This document shows, one piece after another, positions 1 through 9,651 of a stretch of DNA of 64,000 nt. A program made the translations under genes and the position numbers. The DNA lies in assembly GCA_963576475.1 (NCBI GenBank), contig OY754978.1, positions 7,142,629 through 7,206,628 on the forward strand, given 5' to 3'. This DNA comes from Molanna angustata. Its lineage: Eukaryota > Arthropoda > Insecta > Trichoptera > Molannidae. Numbering within the stretch: position 1 is the stretch's first letter; every line of letters starts with the position of its first letter. Below the pieces are notes generated by a model, which did no database searches, was not told the DNA's origin, and worked only from the letters and a program-made list of their open reading frames with translations.

Positions 1-408
1 GACGAATGTGTGGTAGAACGATCTATGATAGGATAAGGAATGTGGACATCAGACGAGAATGTAAGATTGAAAGAGATATTGTGAGTAGAATGAAAGTAAA
101 TACACTACTATTGTTCGAACATGTGGAGAGAATGAACGATGAGCGCCAGACAAAGAAAGTATACAAGGCTGAAAAGAGTGGAATGAGAGGTCGTGGCCGC
201 CCGAGAAAGAGTTGACATGATCATATAAATGAGATTTTGAAAGATGGTAATATACCAAACCAGAATAATTGGAGAGCATGTATGACGCGATGCATGGATG
301 TAAATGAGGCAAAACATGTATGTCAAGATAGAGGTGTCTGGCGTTCGGTCCTCTCTGCCTACCCCAAGTAGGGATACGGCGAGATGGTATGTATGTATGT
401 ATGTATAC
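1..408 (+). mobile_element. LINE-A 3' end (non-LTR retrotransposon, C-terminal fragment)
   Basis: The frame at 6-371 encodes the extreme C-terminus of an endonuclease/reverse-transcriptase polyprotein common in insect genomes. Visible motifs are CGRTIYDRIRN near the start, a basic GRGRPRKS block around residue 65, and a terminus reading VLSAYPK. The frame is broken by one in-frame TGA at 213-215, where related copies in this window have tryptophan (RPRKSW). After the stop, GGCGAGATGGTAT leads into a (GTAT)n tail at 387-406, as expected of the element's 3' end. The catalytic reverse transcriptase domain would lie before the window start. It is a dead copy. The same family recurs at 3966-4018, 19938-20425, 28917-28982, 45555-45650 and 60775-61259. 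Confidence 0.8.
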
Positions 409-1486
409 ATAATATGGTTATAAAATTAAAAAGGAAACATCTTTATTTTAATAAATATATATTGATGTGTGTATTAACTAAAAAGATTAGCGTTTTCGAT
501 CTAAAGAGGTAGTTTCTGCCATTTAATCAAAGATCATATAGAATCTTTGTGTGTTTGAACAACAAAAAAACTATGTCTTTGTTATAAACACTCTTTATTG
601 TATTAATAACCATAAGAATACTCCAGTGAAAAAGATCCGTGTTTTTTTATAAAGAGCCCTGAATCTCTCGTTATTCATTTGTGCCTTTAGAGTTTAATAA
701 GTCTTTGCATCCTCATAAAAATCACGAGTTTTTACTGTTTTAAGTGTTCATCGGAATGTTTTCCGTATTTAACAGATTTTTCCCCTATATGAGTAGGTAT
801 ATAAATTGTACATACACACTCTTTCTGGATCTTTCGAGAGCTTACCAAAAACTTTGTAATTTTCCACGACTTAAGTATAGTTGAAAACAGTTTTGGAAGT
901 TTTTATATTTCACTCGACAGGATAGGTTGTACCTACCTACTTTCAAAGTGATGGGAAGGTTGACTATAACTGATGCCTCTGTGTGTATGTATGTGTGTTG
1001 TGAAACTATTTTGAGAAGAGATAGCAAACTATCCGGCGTAGCGTTGTAACAGTGTACCTCTGAATAGAATATGCAGACCTGAGATATGGTTGCAGGCTCC
1101 TGACTACTTACGCGAAGATATCTTGTAGGAAACTCATTGTGTATTATCTAACTATGTGCCGTCTCCTACAGCGCCATTAAATAGATGATGCGGTTCTCTT
1201 TGCTGATTCAGCGTCAAAGATCTTAATTGGAGATTGTTTAGAAATCAATCGTGCACTGATTCGGAGCTAGCTCGGATCGTCTTGATATTTTTTGCCTTGT
1301 GAGCAATTAACAACTGTCATATTAATGAACCTTAAATATCAGCCTTGTCAGGAATTTTTGGAAACTAATGATTTGATTAACGAATGATTATTTATTTGAT
1401 TCAAATTTCAATTTTGTACTTTCATTAAAAACCATTATTAATGATCGACGAAGTTTTTATTTTGTAGAATTCCATTATAAATTTTG
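409..1486. other. No gene seen; AT-rich spacer
   Basis: Only short chance frames are present. I see no splice-bounded exon, RNA gene or recognised repeat in this stretch. Confidence 0.5.
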
Positions 1487-1589
1487 TCTATAATTAAAAG
1501 TAAACCACTCTTTGATTCTACATGAATTTTATTTATTGATTTTTATAATTTATGGTACATGTGTAAAAGGGCAGGTTTATTTCCATAAG

Positions 1590-2158
1590 GCAATTTCTTC
1601 CAACCAACCCGAGCAACCTTAAGTCTCTAAGTTAAATTGGTACAATACTTATTTAGTGAGAAATAAATTGATAAAAAAAATGAAATAAAGAAGTAAGAGA
1701 AATAAAAAATACAAAGAGAAAAAAAAATGAAAAGAGAGTTAAAAAAAAGAATAATAAAAATAACACTGATCATAGCAATGAGGAAAAGGAGGTTACGGAA
1801 GGATACCTATAGAAGGAATTCAGGAACTATTTGACAAATAAAGTTTTTTTAGTTTACCTTTAAATATTTGAATGGATTGAGATGACGTTACTTCATCACT
1901 TAGGCCATTCCATAGTCTAGCTGATTGTACTTGAAAAGAAGAGCTGAAAACTTCTGTATTGTGAATGGGGATAGCTTATGTAGTACGGTCAGCAGATCGA
2001 AGGGATAGGCCGTGACTTGACAAGAAAACGACGTTATATTTTAAATATTGTGGTGAATAGGGAATATAAATAATCTTATAAAGTAATGACAGAATGTGAA
2101 TGTTACGAGGATCTCGTATCTTTGGCCAACGATGAAAATTTCAACGAAGTCAAAATTT
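1590..2158 (-). mobile_element. LINE-type 3' region with shared tail, antisense
   Basis: Read on the minus strand this ends in the tail GGTTGGAAGAAATTGCC (plus-strand 1590-1610). The same tail recurs at 13840, 19885, 21281, 21465, 54903 and 62948. Upstream on the minus strand is a segment resembling the 3' coding region of lepidopteran non-LTR elements, but it is too decayed for a continuous frame. The family assignment rests mainly on the tail. Confidence 0.35.
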
Positions 2159-2161
2159 TAC

Positions 2162-2399
2162 TAAGTGCGATAGGCCTATTTCGCCTTGTTAGAGCATTTT
2201 AATTTTTTTTATTTATTTCTTTATCACACCATGTAAATAATCTTCATTAAAAATAGATAACTGCTGCCCAACTAGGTATACCTGTTCTAGGGCTAGCAGT
2301 GTACATATAATTATATTTCACAGGAGTAACTATAAATGCCCTAACAGCTTTACAAGCTTATAAATGCCCTAACAAGGCGAAATAGGCCTATCGCACTTA
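2162..2399. repeat. MITE-like segment with 38-bp terminal inverted repeats
   Basis: The arms 2162-2199 and 2362-2399 are reverse complements with a single mismatch. Each contains GCGATAGGCCTATTTCGCC or its complement. The 162-bp interior is AT-rich and non-coding. It includes a short direct repeat of ATAAATGCCCTAACA near 2333 and 2360. Confidence 0.6.
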
Positions 2400-2599
2400 A
2401 TTAAATTCATGTAGAATCAAAAAGTGGTTTACTTTTAATTATAAACATTATTTAAAAACCATTACATTTAGGTTCTACATTTTTTTATAGTTCACTGAAA
2501 AGGCTGTCGGTAAAATAGATGACAAAATTTGTGGTATCTAACCATAGTATTACTAAGTATAACATAGTAACCATATATTTTAGCACATACCTTATTATC

Positions 2600-3010
2600 G
2601 AATATTTTTTTACTTGTATATACGCAAACATTGTTTTTTTTTCCTGTCGGCAGTCAAATAATATTTTTAATGACAAAATTTTCTTTAAACATCTCAATAG
2701 AGACGAAGTTGGGATATTATAGAAGAACCAGGAAGTTAAAGCACCTACAGGGATTACAACCTGTCATCGGCTAGCTTATGTGATCACTTTATGAGTTTTA
2801 CGTTCACCAATTATGCCTTCTTATTGAGTTCCCTTGTCAATGTAATTTTTAAAATGTCTATATATTTGAATAATTTGTAACAATTCACCTGAAAATAAGA
2901 CATTATTACTATTGCCATCTACGAAGTAACGAAGAAACCTTTTTGTAACGCCATCTATTGAGAAATTGGTGTATATGTACCTAAACAATGAAAGCAACAG
3001 TCCTTATAAA
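2600..3010 (+). repeat. Dispersed repeat family F, near full-length copy
   Basis: This copy runs from TATACGCAAACATTG through CATCTCAATAGAGACGAAG and CACCTACAGGGATTAC to CGCCATCTATTGAG. The same ordered blocks recur at 15609, 40385, 46080, 48051, 55350 (inverted), 60385 and 62246. There is no coding capacity. Order and length (about 400 bp) are conserved, so this is a non-autonomous element. Some copies are fold-back. The transposition class is unknown. Confidence 0.7.
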
Positions 3011-3123
3011 TGAGTTGACGGTGTCTCGCACAGGCGTCATCCCAGAAGTGCGCCAGATATATTATTTCATTTTTTGACTTGTTTACCTACTTGCGCCAAT
3101 GTGTATGTAAATGGAATATTTTT

Positions 3124-3241
3124 TAAATTGCATTTACGCAAACATTGGATTTTTACCCTCTCGGGGATGATATTTTTACTGACAAACTTTTTAACATCTC
3201 AAAGAGGTATAAAAATCCAATGTTTGCGTATATGCAATTAA
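3124..3241. repeat. Family F fold-back remnant
   Basis: The end block containing CGCAAACATTGGATTTTT occurs at 3125-3155 and again inverted at 3210-3241, around a centre holding AACATCTCAAAGAGG. The two arms could form a roughly 30-bp imperfect hairpin. It appears to be a collapsed palindromic copy of family F. Confidence 0.6.
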
Positions 3242-3464
3242 AAAAAATATTCCAAATAATAACAATTGTTGGTTGTTTTTTTCCGAATATTTGAAATAGT
3301 AAAAAATGATGATTGTTGTACTCTTGAGGATAATTATGTAGCTATCGAAAGCGCTCAAGCTGATGACTCATTATTACGTGGATTAAAACTGGTTCATAAT
3401 ACTTGTACTAATTAAATGTTCTAATCATAATTGTATTAATCATGATTTTTTCTTTTTGTTGCAG

Positions 3465-3522
3465 GTACGTCTAACGCCAATTTGTTTTTGAAAATGAAAA
3501 CAATAAGTATCGAACAGCCAGG
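3465..3522 (+). other. Exon-like segment with good splice signals (unproven)
   Basis: A pyrimidine tract ending TTTTTCTTTTTGTTGCAG precedes it, and a donor GG|GTAAGA follows it. The 58-nt segment is open in one phase, entered after two bases, and reads TSNANLFLKMKTISIEQPG. I do not recognise the peptide. A 58-nt segment is often open by chance, so the splice signals carry the argument. Transcript evidence would be needed. Confidence 0.2.
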
Positions 3523-3724
3523 GTAAGATTTTTCTTTGCCTCTTTTCAGTTCCATGTACGATCGGCCCTTCTGGGACGCACGTTTCACATTCCTTTTGTT
3601 GTTTGGAAGAGCTTGCCCCATGGAAATTAACCCGTATTTGAATATTTTTATTATATTCATTACAATCAAATAATATTAGTAGTGGGTGTTCATTAATAGT
3701 TTTGATGATTTATTAACATTAACG

Positions 3725-3965
3725 TTCCCAAAAGAGTTTGGTCTTAGCATGGATATATCAAAGACCAAGTTTATGATATTCAGCCGACAGTCTCATAATA
3801 ACTTGACTTGAAAGAGTCAAAACTTTAAAATATCTTGGAAGTCTTCTCACTTATGATTTAGATCCTGACAAAAACTTAGGTATAGCATGAAGACAGCTCG
3901 CGCGATGTATTTCATTATGAAGACACTGTTTTGTTACGATAGCTTAAACTTTAAAATAAGGCAGC
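3725..3965 (+). pseudogene. LINE-B reverse transcriptase remnant
   Basis: Three blocks in order match the palm/thumb region of a non-LTR reverse transcriptase: EFGLSMDISKTKFMIFSRQ from about 3733, VKTLKYLGSLLTYDLDPDK after a frame change, and ARAMYFIMKTLFCY near the end. The K-TKFM-FSR and LKYLG motifs are family hallmarks. Several frameshifts kill it. It joins directly to a LINE-A tail at 3966, so two element types are fused here. Confidence 0.65.
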
Positions 3966-4018
3966 GCCTGTGTCAAGATAGAAAAAAACGTCGCATTCGG
4001 TTCTCTCTGCCTACCCCT
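3966..4018 (+). mobile_element. LINE-A tail fragment
   Basis: The sequence TGTGTCAAGATAG followed by TTCGGTTCTCTCTGCCTAC matches the last codons of the LINE-A frame at 330-370. Only about 50 bp remain. Confidence 0.6.
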
Positions 4019-4054
4019 GATTTTAGTTTAGTATTTATAAACACTATATCGGCT

Positions 4055-4200
4055 TAAGTCGGCTTTCGTGGCTCAATGGCCTCGAGTTCAATTCCCGTTG
4101 GAGACACAGCTTTCAATTGTGGCTTGAGTCTGGATCTGTGAGACGATGAACATCGTAAGCCTCCAAAATGTGGAAACTTGTTATTGGGTGCGAACTAAAT
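4055..4200 (+). mobile_element. tRNA-derived SINE family I, copy 1
   Basis: The head CTTTCGTGGCTCAATGG resembles a polymerase III A box, and GAGTTCAATTCCCG resembles a B box. The body carries AAAATGTGGAAACTTGTTAT and ends GGGTGCGAACTAAATTAATA. The same body occurs at 24556, 47383 and, inverted, 19015. The spacing between the boxes is shortened compared with a real tRNA. Confidence 0.55.
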
Positions 4201-4202
4201 TA

Positions 4203-4400
4203 ATATTTGACGCAGTCGTTATTTGCATGAGAATCAATCTTTAAATACATAATTATTCTTTTGTATGTGTGTATGAACTTGAACTCCTCATAAACGGCTA
4301 GAGCAATTTTGAAGATTTTTTTGTGTGTTTGTTTGAGTAGATCCCTGGATGGTTTAAATTCACAATAAGAATCAAAAACTGTAACATTGGAAATAAAATA
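4203..4400 (+). repeat. Dispersed repeat family O, left flank of the LTR element
   Basis: The blocks TTCTTTTGTATGTGTGTATG, AACTCCTCATAAACGGC and GATCCCTGGATGGTTTAAA are typical of a repeat I recognise as common in lepidopteran DNA. A related partial copy in the same orientation sits just beyond the other end of the LTR element, at 9652-9745. Confidence 0.5.
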
Positions 4401-4502
4401 CAAAAAAAACACGTAAAAACGTAGGTATGCCTGGTATTATGCAAACACAGTAACTTTTGAGAATTCCAATAAGATGCGAAACAGGTTTGGGGTTATTGGT
4501 TT

Positions 4503-5152
4503 TGTGGTATGTAGAGCTTACTAAAGTGCCAGAGTGGTCACTTGGTTGGAAGCGATTGCATACCAGCCGGAGCTGATATGCAAGCCTGTAATTGAGGTGG
4601 TAAGGTCGGTCAGTTGGACGTGTAGGTATTACCTGTTTGTCCGCCTTCAGCTACATACAACCCAAATGATATCCCAACCGCTTGGTTCGAACCTGGTGGC
4701 GGTCTGTTCGGATAGTCCCGACAGCTGAGCCACAGATTGATCGACCAAGCAACTGCGATACCGTATACAATAGATTAAATATTATTACCAAATATTACTC
4801 AGGTAGGAATGGTTGACAGATTGAAAGATATAACAGGAAATTTAACTTACTCTTTTATTTATCAAGATGATGATTTCAATTGATGTTTACTAATATTACT
4901 TGGTACAGAAATGTCGAGTTATTATTTAATGAATATAAATGTAAATTTGAAGCGCGGACGATTTGAACGACGACGAGCGGTCGGGCAGCGTGATGCCTAG
5001 CTTCGAGATCTGGATGAGCGGAATGGTCTGGGCGCGCTGTGCTTCCCCTTAAATAGGAGACGGGCTGTGAATACGGCGCAGGGCAAGATGGCGCCTGCCG
5101 AAGTACTCAGCGCAGCGAAGCACTGCGCGGCGCAATTGGCGCAATCGCCACA
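4503..5152 (-). repeat. 3' LTR of the minus-strand LTR element
   Basis: 650 bp, with TGTGG/CCACA ends. On the minus strand the first 120 bases are GC-rich, with a TATTTAAG box about 110 bases in, matching 5' promoter placement. An AATAAT/ATTAAA-rich stretch near the middle could supply poly(A) signals. A 64-codon frame inside (4534-4725, plus strand) is identical in both LTRs only because the LTRs are identical, so it is not taken as a gene. Confidence 0.8.
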
Positions 5153-5230
5153 GACCCCGCTGGCAGTCGCTTAGACGAAACACGACCCCTCCTCGAAGTT
5201 CAAAGTCCTTACATTGCTTTCTATGAAAGA
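5153..5230 (-). promoter_or_regulatory. Polypurine-tract-like segment next to the 3' LTR
   Basis: On the minus strand, GAACTTCGAGGAGGGGTCGT lies about 40 bases before the 3' LTR and CAGCGGGGTC abuts it. One of these purine runs would prime plus-strand synthesis. The position fits; the exact primer cannot be told from sequence. Confidence 0.4.
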
Positions 5231-5456
5231 TAAAAAAAAATTTTTTTAAAGCATTTGATTTGTTATGTTATTTTGTATAGGGTTTTCTTTTGAACCGCTA
5301 TGTACATGTTATGTAATGAATTTCTATATGAAAAGTAGTCTTTTCTAATACACAGTAATGTAATTATTTAAATACAACTTAATCTATACATATATAAAGT
5401 TAATCATATTATAAGTATAAATTTGTTTTAGTACAAAGTATGAAGTTACTTATCTT

Positions 5457-6550
5457 TTAAAAATATCTGCTGCTGGTATGATTTGCTGCTCTTGTGATGG
5501 CGTGTGGTTGCTCTGCTATTGAGGTGAATGGAGGAGTGTCGTCCTGCGTGTGCTGGCTGGACATCCTTATGTGTTCCTCAGTGGTATAGCTTGTTGGGTG
5601 TTGTTGATTGCGACTTCGTAGTGTACCATTAATTGTGAATGGTCCCCAGTTTTCTGTTATGAAGTGTAGAAGTTCTATTTTTTGTTCAGGATGAAGTAGA
5701 TGTGTTATGTATGTAGAAAATTGATGCAGTTGTATGCGTGGATGCTTCGACTTTGTCGGGAATATCTTCCTGAAGTAGGTATTTATCCAGCTAGGCGAAA
5801 TGGTTTGCAGTGTGCTCAGCGTGTGTATGCTTGTATATAAATATTCGACAGCTGCCTCGTGTGCCGGCAAGGGCGAAGCACGAGGGTGTCTTGTGGTTTT
5901 CGGCGTGTCGTCAGGAGACAGCTTTGGATGTAGAGTATCCAGTGTAGCCTGTAGGGTTTTGCGGTGCGCCATGTTGACGGCTTTGAAGTGCATGGGACTT
6001 CAGTGTAACCTGTAGGTATTTGCGGTGCGCCATGTTGACGGCTTTGAAGTGCATTGGACTTCAGTGTAACCTGTAGGTATTTTTCGTGAAACCGGAGGAT
6101 GTGATGTGAACTCCTCAGGGCGGTGACACGTAAATGTTGAGCAGCTTCGTTTCTTCATGCGTCGCAAGGAGGTTGACATTAGCTCTTTGCGTGCAGGCCA
6201 TGAAGGAAGAGAAGTTGTATGTCCAACAAAATCGTTCCTCGTCAGAGCAATGATGGCGATGACTTGGGGAAGACTTTGCGTGCTCTTGTAGTAAGTGTAT
6301 GTGTGATGCTGGCACGGAGATGTTCTCAAAAGGCAAGCGTTGCTGGTTCTTCAGCGGTGTTGAGCAGTGAGTATTGGCGGTACCAATGATGATCCTCAGC
6401 GATGCTCCGGTTGAATGCTGGTATGATGTGAAGATGCAGTGGTTCATCCATAATTAATTTCTTCCCGGTAGTGATGCGGTAGAATGCGGGGGCAGCTAGT
6501 TGCTGTATGAAGTCGTCCAGATGATTCTTGTTGATGTCTTTGATGCTCAA
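5457..6550 (-). pseudogene. Unknown LTR-element frame, broken
   Basis: A minus-strand coding-like region of about 1.1 kb, more GC-rich than its neighbours. It opens at 6550 with MSIKDINKNHLDDFIQQL. It shifts frame near 6330, meets a TGA at 6113-6115, is thrown out of frame by a 61-bp tandem duplication (5941-6001 and 6002-6062), and then stays open from 5993 to a stop at 5457. The final 178 codons are rich in His, Thr, Pro and Ser (for example ENWGPFTINGTLRS) with no transmembrane segment, zinc knuckle or catalytic motif that I recognise. It lies 3'-proximal in the element, where envelope or accessory genes sit in some retroelements, but I cannot assign it. It is in the sense orientation of the element, which argues against captured antisense DNA. 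Confidence 0.45.
5941..6082. repeat. 61-bp tandem duplication inside the LTR-element frame
   Basis: Units 5941-6001 and 6002-6062 share GTGCGCCATGTTGACGGCTT, with a partial third unit to about 6082. Because 61 is not a multiple of three, the duplication breaks the minus-strand frame. Confidence 0.85.
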
Positions 6551-8370
6551 TTTGAAATTTTAAAATTATACAATAGAATTATACAATGTAAATGTTTGTA
6601 CTTGCGATGATTGATAGGTATAAAATAATGTTTGTTATAATTTGCAAGTTCCATTTGATTATAAGTATTTGTTTACTCGTTGCTGAAGTATTGTATTATG
6701 ATGCCATATAATGTTATTTGTTTGTTTCGTATTGTATTGTACCTACAATGTTTTTTTTTTAAATTTAATATACGAGTATGTTTATAATATTTATTATTAT
6801 TATGTATGCCATGTTTCAATGTTTTTATAATTTTAATGTTTTATAATACTTTTTGTAGTATTACATAGTTAATATAATATAGTTTAGTTTATAGTACCAG
6901 TTTGTTGCTGTATTATATAGTTAATATTATAAGGTTTTAATGTTTTAACGTTTGATTATAGTTAGGTATTTTTACTACCGTATATTATAGTTTCAATTTT
7001 CTATATTCTGGAACGTATTCGCTATGGTATCGTATTATTTTTATTGTTCGATCATGGTTTTATAGTTGTAGTGTTTTTAAAAAATAAAGTAAAATATTTT
7101 GTATTTATTTAAGTATAATATTTTGTAAATATTTTATAATGTTTTAGCTATTTGTAGCTGCTCGATGTATCACGGCTTTTTATTTTTATTTATTTTCGAT
7201 TGTATTTAAAAACAATGTTTATTTGTAGTTCGTTATTGTTTAAATTTGCTTTCTATATTATAGTAATAGTTTTAAACTTCCGTATCGTATGCTTGTTGGA
7301 GTTTATTTTTTAGAATAATATTTTAATATTATAGTTTTAGAAGCATTAGTTTAGTTTATTTTCAAAAAATTATTTCGAAAAAATATTTTAAAAATATATT
7401 ATAATGTTCGTTTGCGTACGTATTTTATTTTATTTAATTGTAATTGTATACAATTGTTTTATTCCTATAATTATGTTTAGAAACGATGTATCTAATTTAT
7501 TTAAATATTTAATGTATTTGATTATTTGTTTTGCGTTGTTAACTTATTTATTAAAGCGAGCTATAATATTATTTTTACGTACTCTGTTTAAATAATATTA
7601 AGTGTGGTAGTATTTTGAATTATTGGAACGCGATGTTATTGTGACGGTTAATGTTTTCGGTTAAGGGTTTCAACCGAGTTCATTGGCCCCTAAGTTTTAA
7701 ACTTTCTCTTTCTTTATCGCGGTTATAACAGGGTTACTTGGGTTCATTCGGCCAGTCTTTTGTTTGAAGTTCGTTTACCTCCTTTTTTATTACCGATGGA
7801 CACGGTGTAACATTCTTAAACATATATTTGGTTTACTGAATTTTTACATAAAAATATGCGTTTTACGAATATAATAATTATTTAACTATATGTTTCTAAT
7901 TTTAAGTTTTTATGATATTAATTCTTATTTGGGAATGTAATATGTATTTTTTTATTGATAATTTTTTAATTTTTACGTATTACGATATTTAGCAAAAATA
8001 AATATTTTATGAGTTTCTATGAAATTTATTTTTAATTTTTATTTTTTACGTTTAATCAATTATGAACGAGATAAAATATTTATAATGACTTTAGGCTTTT
8101 TTAATGACTTTAGGTTTTTTAATAATATTATAATTTTTATACCTCTATTCGGCGTTTTTGATTCTCTAGCTTTTTGCTTTTTATTTTTATACCTTCGTCC
8201 TTTGTATGTATTTATTTATTTTCTGGTACTTTTGGTTTTTTTCTAGGCAGCTTCTTTTTTAATTGTTCCGTCTGGATTATTTTTGCGTCTCGTCAGTCAT
8301 GAAAAAATATAAAGTACATGTTAGTTATATATTAAACAATTGTAAATATGTTAATTTTGGTGGAATTTGC
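6551..8370. other. A-rich (sense strand) non-coding interior of the LTR element
   Basis: The plus strand is strongly T-over-A biased with G over C; the sense minus strand is therefore A-rich. No frame longer than 75 codons exists on the sense strand, and TAA is very frequent. A small island at 7620-7830 is less biased. No reverse transcriptase, protease or integrase motif can be read. Confidence 0.6.
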
Positions 8371-8373
8371 GTC

Positions 8374-8450
8374 TGAGCGTTTTTGAACGTTTTTGAACGT
8401 TTTTGAGCGTTTTTGAGCGTTTTTGAGCGTTTTTGAGCGTTTTTTGAGCG
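8374..8450. repeat. 10-bp tandem repeat (TTTTTGAGCG)n
   Basis: About eight units of a 10-bp motif, GAACGTTTTT early and GAGCGTTTTT later. It lies within the LTR-element interior. Confidence 0.9.
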
Positions 8451-8794
8451 GGTACACTTGTAATTAATTTTTGACAAATTATAAGACAAATGTATTTAAT
8501 ATATTAGCTTGTAATATATGTGTTACCTGCTCGAGTGATTCCGTTCATCCAGACCTCGCTGTTCAAGTATTAATTCCTGTTAAATCCTTTGTTTCTGTCG
8601 TGCAGTAAAATGTTACGCAGTATATTAATGAACACGTATTATTGTTCTGTTTAATAAAACTACTGATTTTACGTTAAGAATGGCACAGTAGGTTGTGATA
8701 GGCTCGCCAGATTTTTTTACCACAGAATAACAATTGAAATTATGAGCACAAAATAAAAGTACCTGAGTTTTTTAAACGATTTCGGAATTTTACC

Positions 8795-8990
8795 AGTTTC
8801 TGAATGTATGAGTGTGTTCAGAGACACGTTCGGATCACCAGTTTTGGACTGGTGGGTGTTCAGAGACACGATCGAGAGTCACCAGTTTTGGGACTGTTTA
8901 GAAGGTATGTTCAGACACGTTCGGGTCACCAGTTTTGGACTGGTGGGTGTTCAGAGACACGATCGGGAGTCACCAGTTTTGGGGGTAGGA
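8795..8990 (-). promoter_or_regulatory. Repeated leader with primer-binding-site-like motifs
   Basis: Four units of about 43 bp (two 88-bp pairs) carry, on the minus strand, TGGTGAC followed by TCCCGATCGTG or CCGAACGTG. These resemble TGGTGACCCCGACGTG, the complement of a tRNA-Trp 3' end used as primer site by some Ty3/gypsy elements (CsRn1-type). The match has small insertions and deletions. The unit nearest the LTR begins about 20 bases from it. Each pair also has a CACCAGT/ACTGGTG inverted repeat. Confidence 0.45.
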
Positions 8991-8995
8991 AGTAT

Positions 8996-9645
8996 TGTGG
9001 TATGTAGAGCTTACTAAAGTGCCAGAGTGGTCACTTGGTTGGAAGCGATTGCATACCAGCCGGAGCTGATATGCAAGCCTGTAATTGAGGTGGTAAGGTC
9101 GGTCAGTTGGACGTGTAGGTATTACCTGTTTGTCCGCCTTCAGCTACATACAACCCAAATGATATCCCAACCGCTTGGTTCGAACCTGGTGGCGGTCTGT
9201 TCGGATAGTCCCGACAGCTGAGCCACAGATTGATCGACCAAGCAACTGCGATACCGTATACAATAGATTAAATATTATTACCAAATATTACTCAGGTAGG
9301 AATGGTTGACAGATTGAAAGATATAACAGGAAATTTAACTTACTCTTTTATTTATCAAGATGATGATTACAATTGATGTTTACTAATATTACTTGGTACA
9401 GAAATGTCGAGTTATTATTTAATGAATATAAATGTAAATTTGAAGCGCGGACGATTTGAACGACGACGAGCGGTCGGGCAGCGTGATGCCTAGCTTCGAG
9501 ATCTGGATGAGCGGAATGGTCTGGGCGCGCTGTGCTTCCCCTTAAATAGGAGACGGGCTGTGAATACGGCGCAGGGCAAGATGGCGCCTGCCGAAGTACT
9601 CAGCGCAGCGAAGCACTGCGCGGCGCAATTGGCGCAATCGCCACA
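8996..9645 (-). repeat. 5' LTR of the minus-strand LTR element
   Basis: Identical to 4503-5152 except at 9369. Same TGTGG/CCACA ends. On the minus strand this copy precedes the leader repeats and would drive transcription of the element. Confidence 0.8.
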
Positions 9646-9651
9646 CAGGAG

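Larger units (their letters stand above)
1487..2446. repeat. Composite element bounded by ~42-bp inverted repeats
   Basis: The arms at about 1487-1530 and 2402-2446 are inverted copies sharing AATTAAAAGTAAACCACT and GATTCTACATGAATTT, with a few mismatches. Inside lies a second inverted pair, 2162-2199 and 2362-2399. Those 38-bp arms differ at one position and contain the palindromic core ATAGGCCTAT. The interior also holds LINE-like 3' sequence in minus orientation. No coding frame survives. The nested symmetric arms suggest one terminal-inverted-repeat element that captured or was invaded by other DNA. I could not identify a target-site duplication. Confidence 0.5.
4503..9645 (-). mobile_element. 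Complete LTR retroelement without recognisable gag-pol
   Basis: Two 650-bp direct repeats (4503-5152 and 8996-9645) begin TGTGG and end CCACA. They differ at one position (T at 4876, A at 9369), so the insertion is young. The sense strand appears to be minus. In that orientation the LTR carries a CTATTTAAG TATA-like box, the leader after the 5' LTR carries TGGTGAC-type primer-binding motifs, and a purine tract (GAGGAGGGGTC) precedes the 3' LTR. The 3.8-kb interior lacks gag, protease, reverse transcriptase and integrase motifs. It holds a broken unknown frame at 5457-6550 and A-rich non-coding DNA. The flanks do not show a matching 4-6 bp target duplication. It looks like a non-autonomous large retrotransposon derivative, possibly formed with ectopic recombination. 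Confidence 0.75.

Noticed and set aside
4534..4728. Identical 64-codon frames at 4534 and 9027
   Set aside because: Both lie in the LTRs and are identical because the LTRs are, and they run antisense to the inferred element.
8019..8246. 75-codon plus-strand frame in the LTR-element interior
   Set aside because: Antisense to the element and made almost wholly of Phe, Leu and Ile from T-rich DNA.
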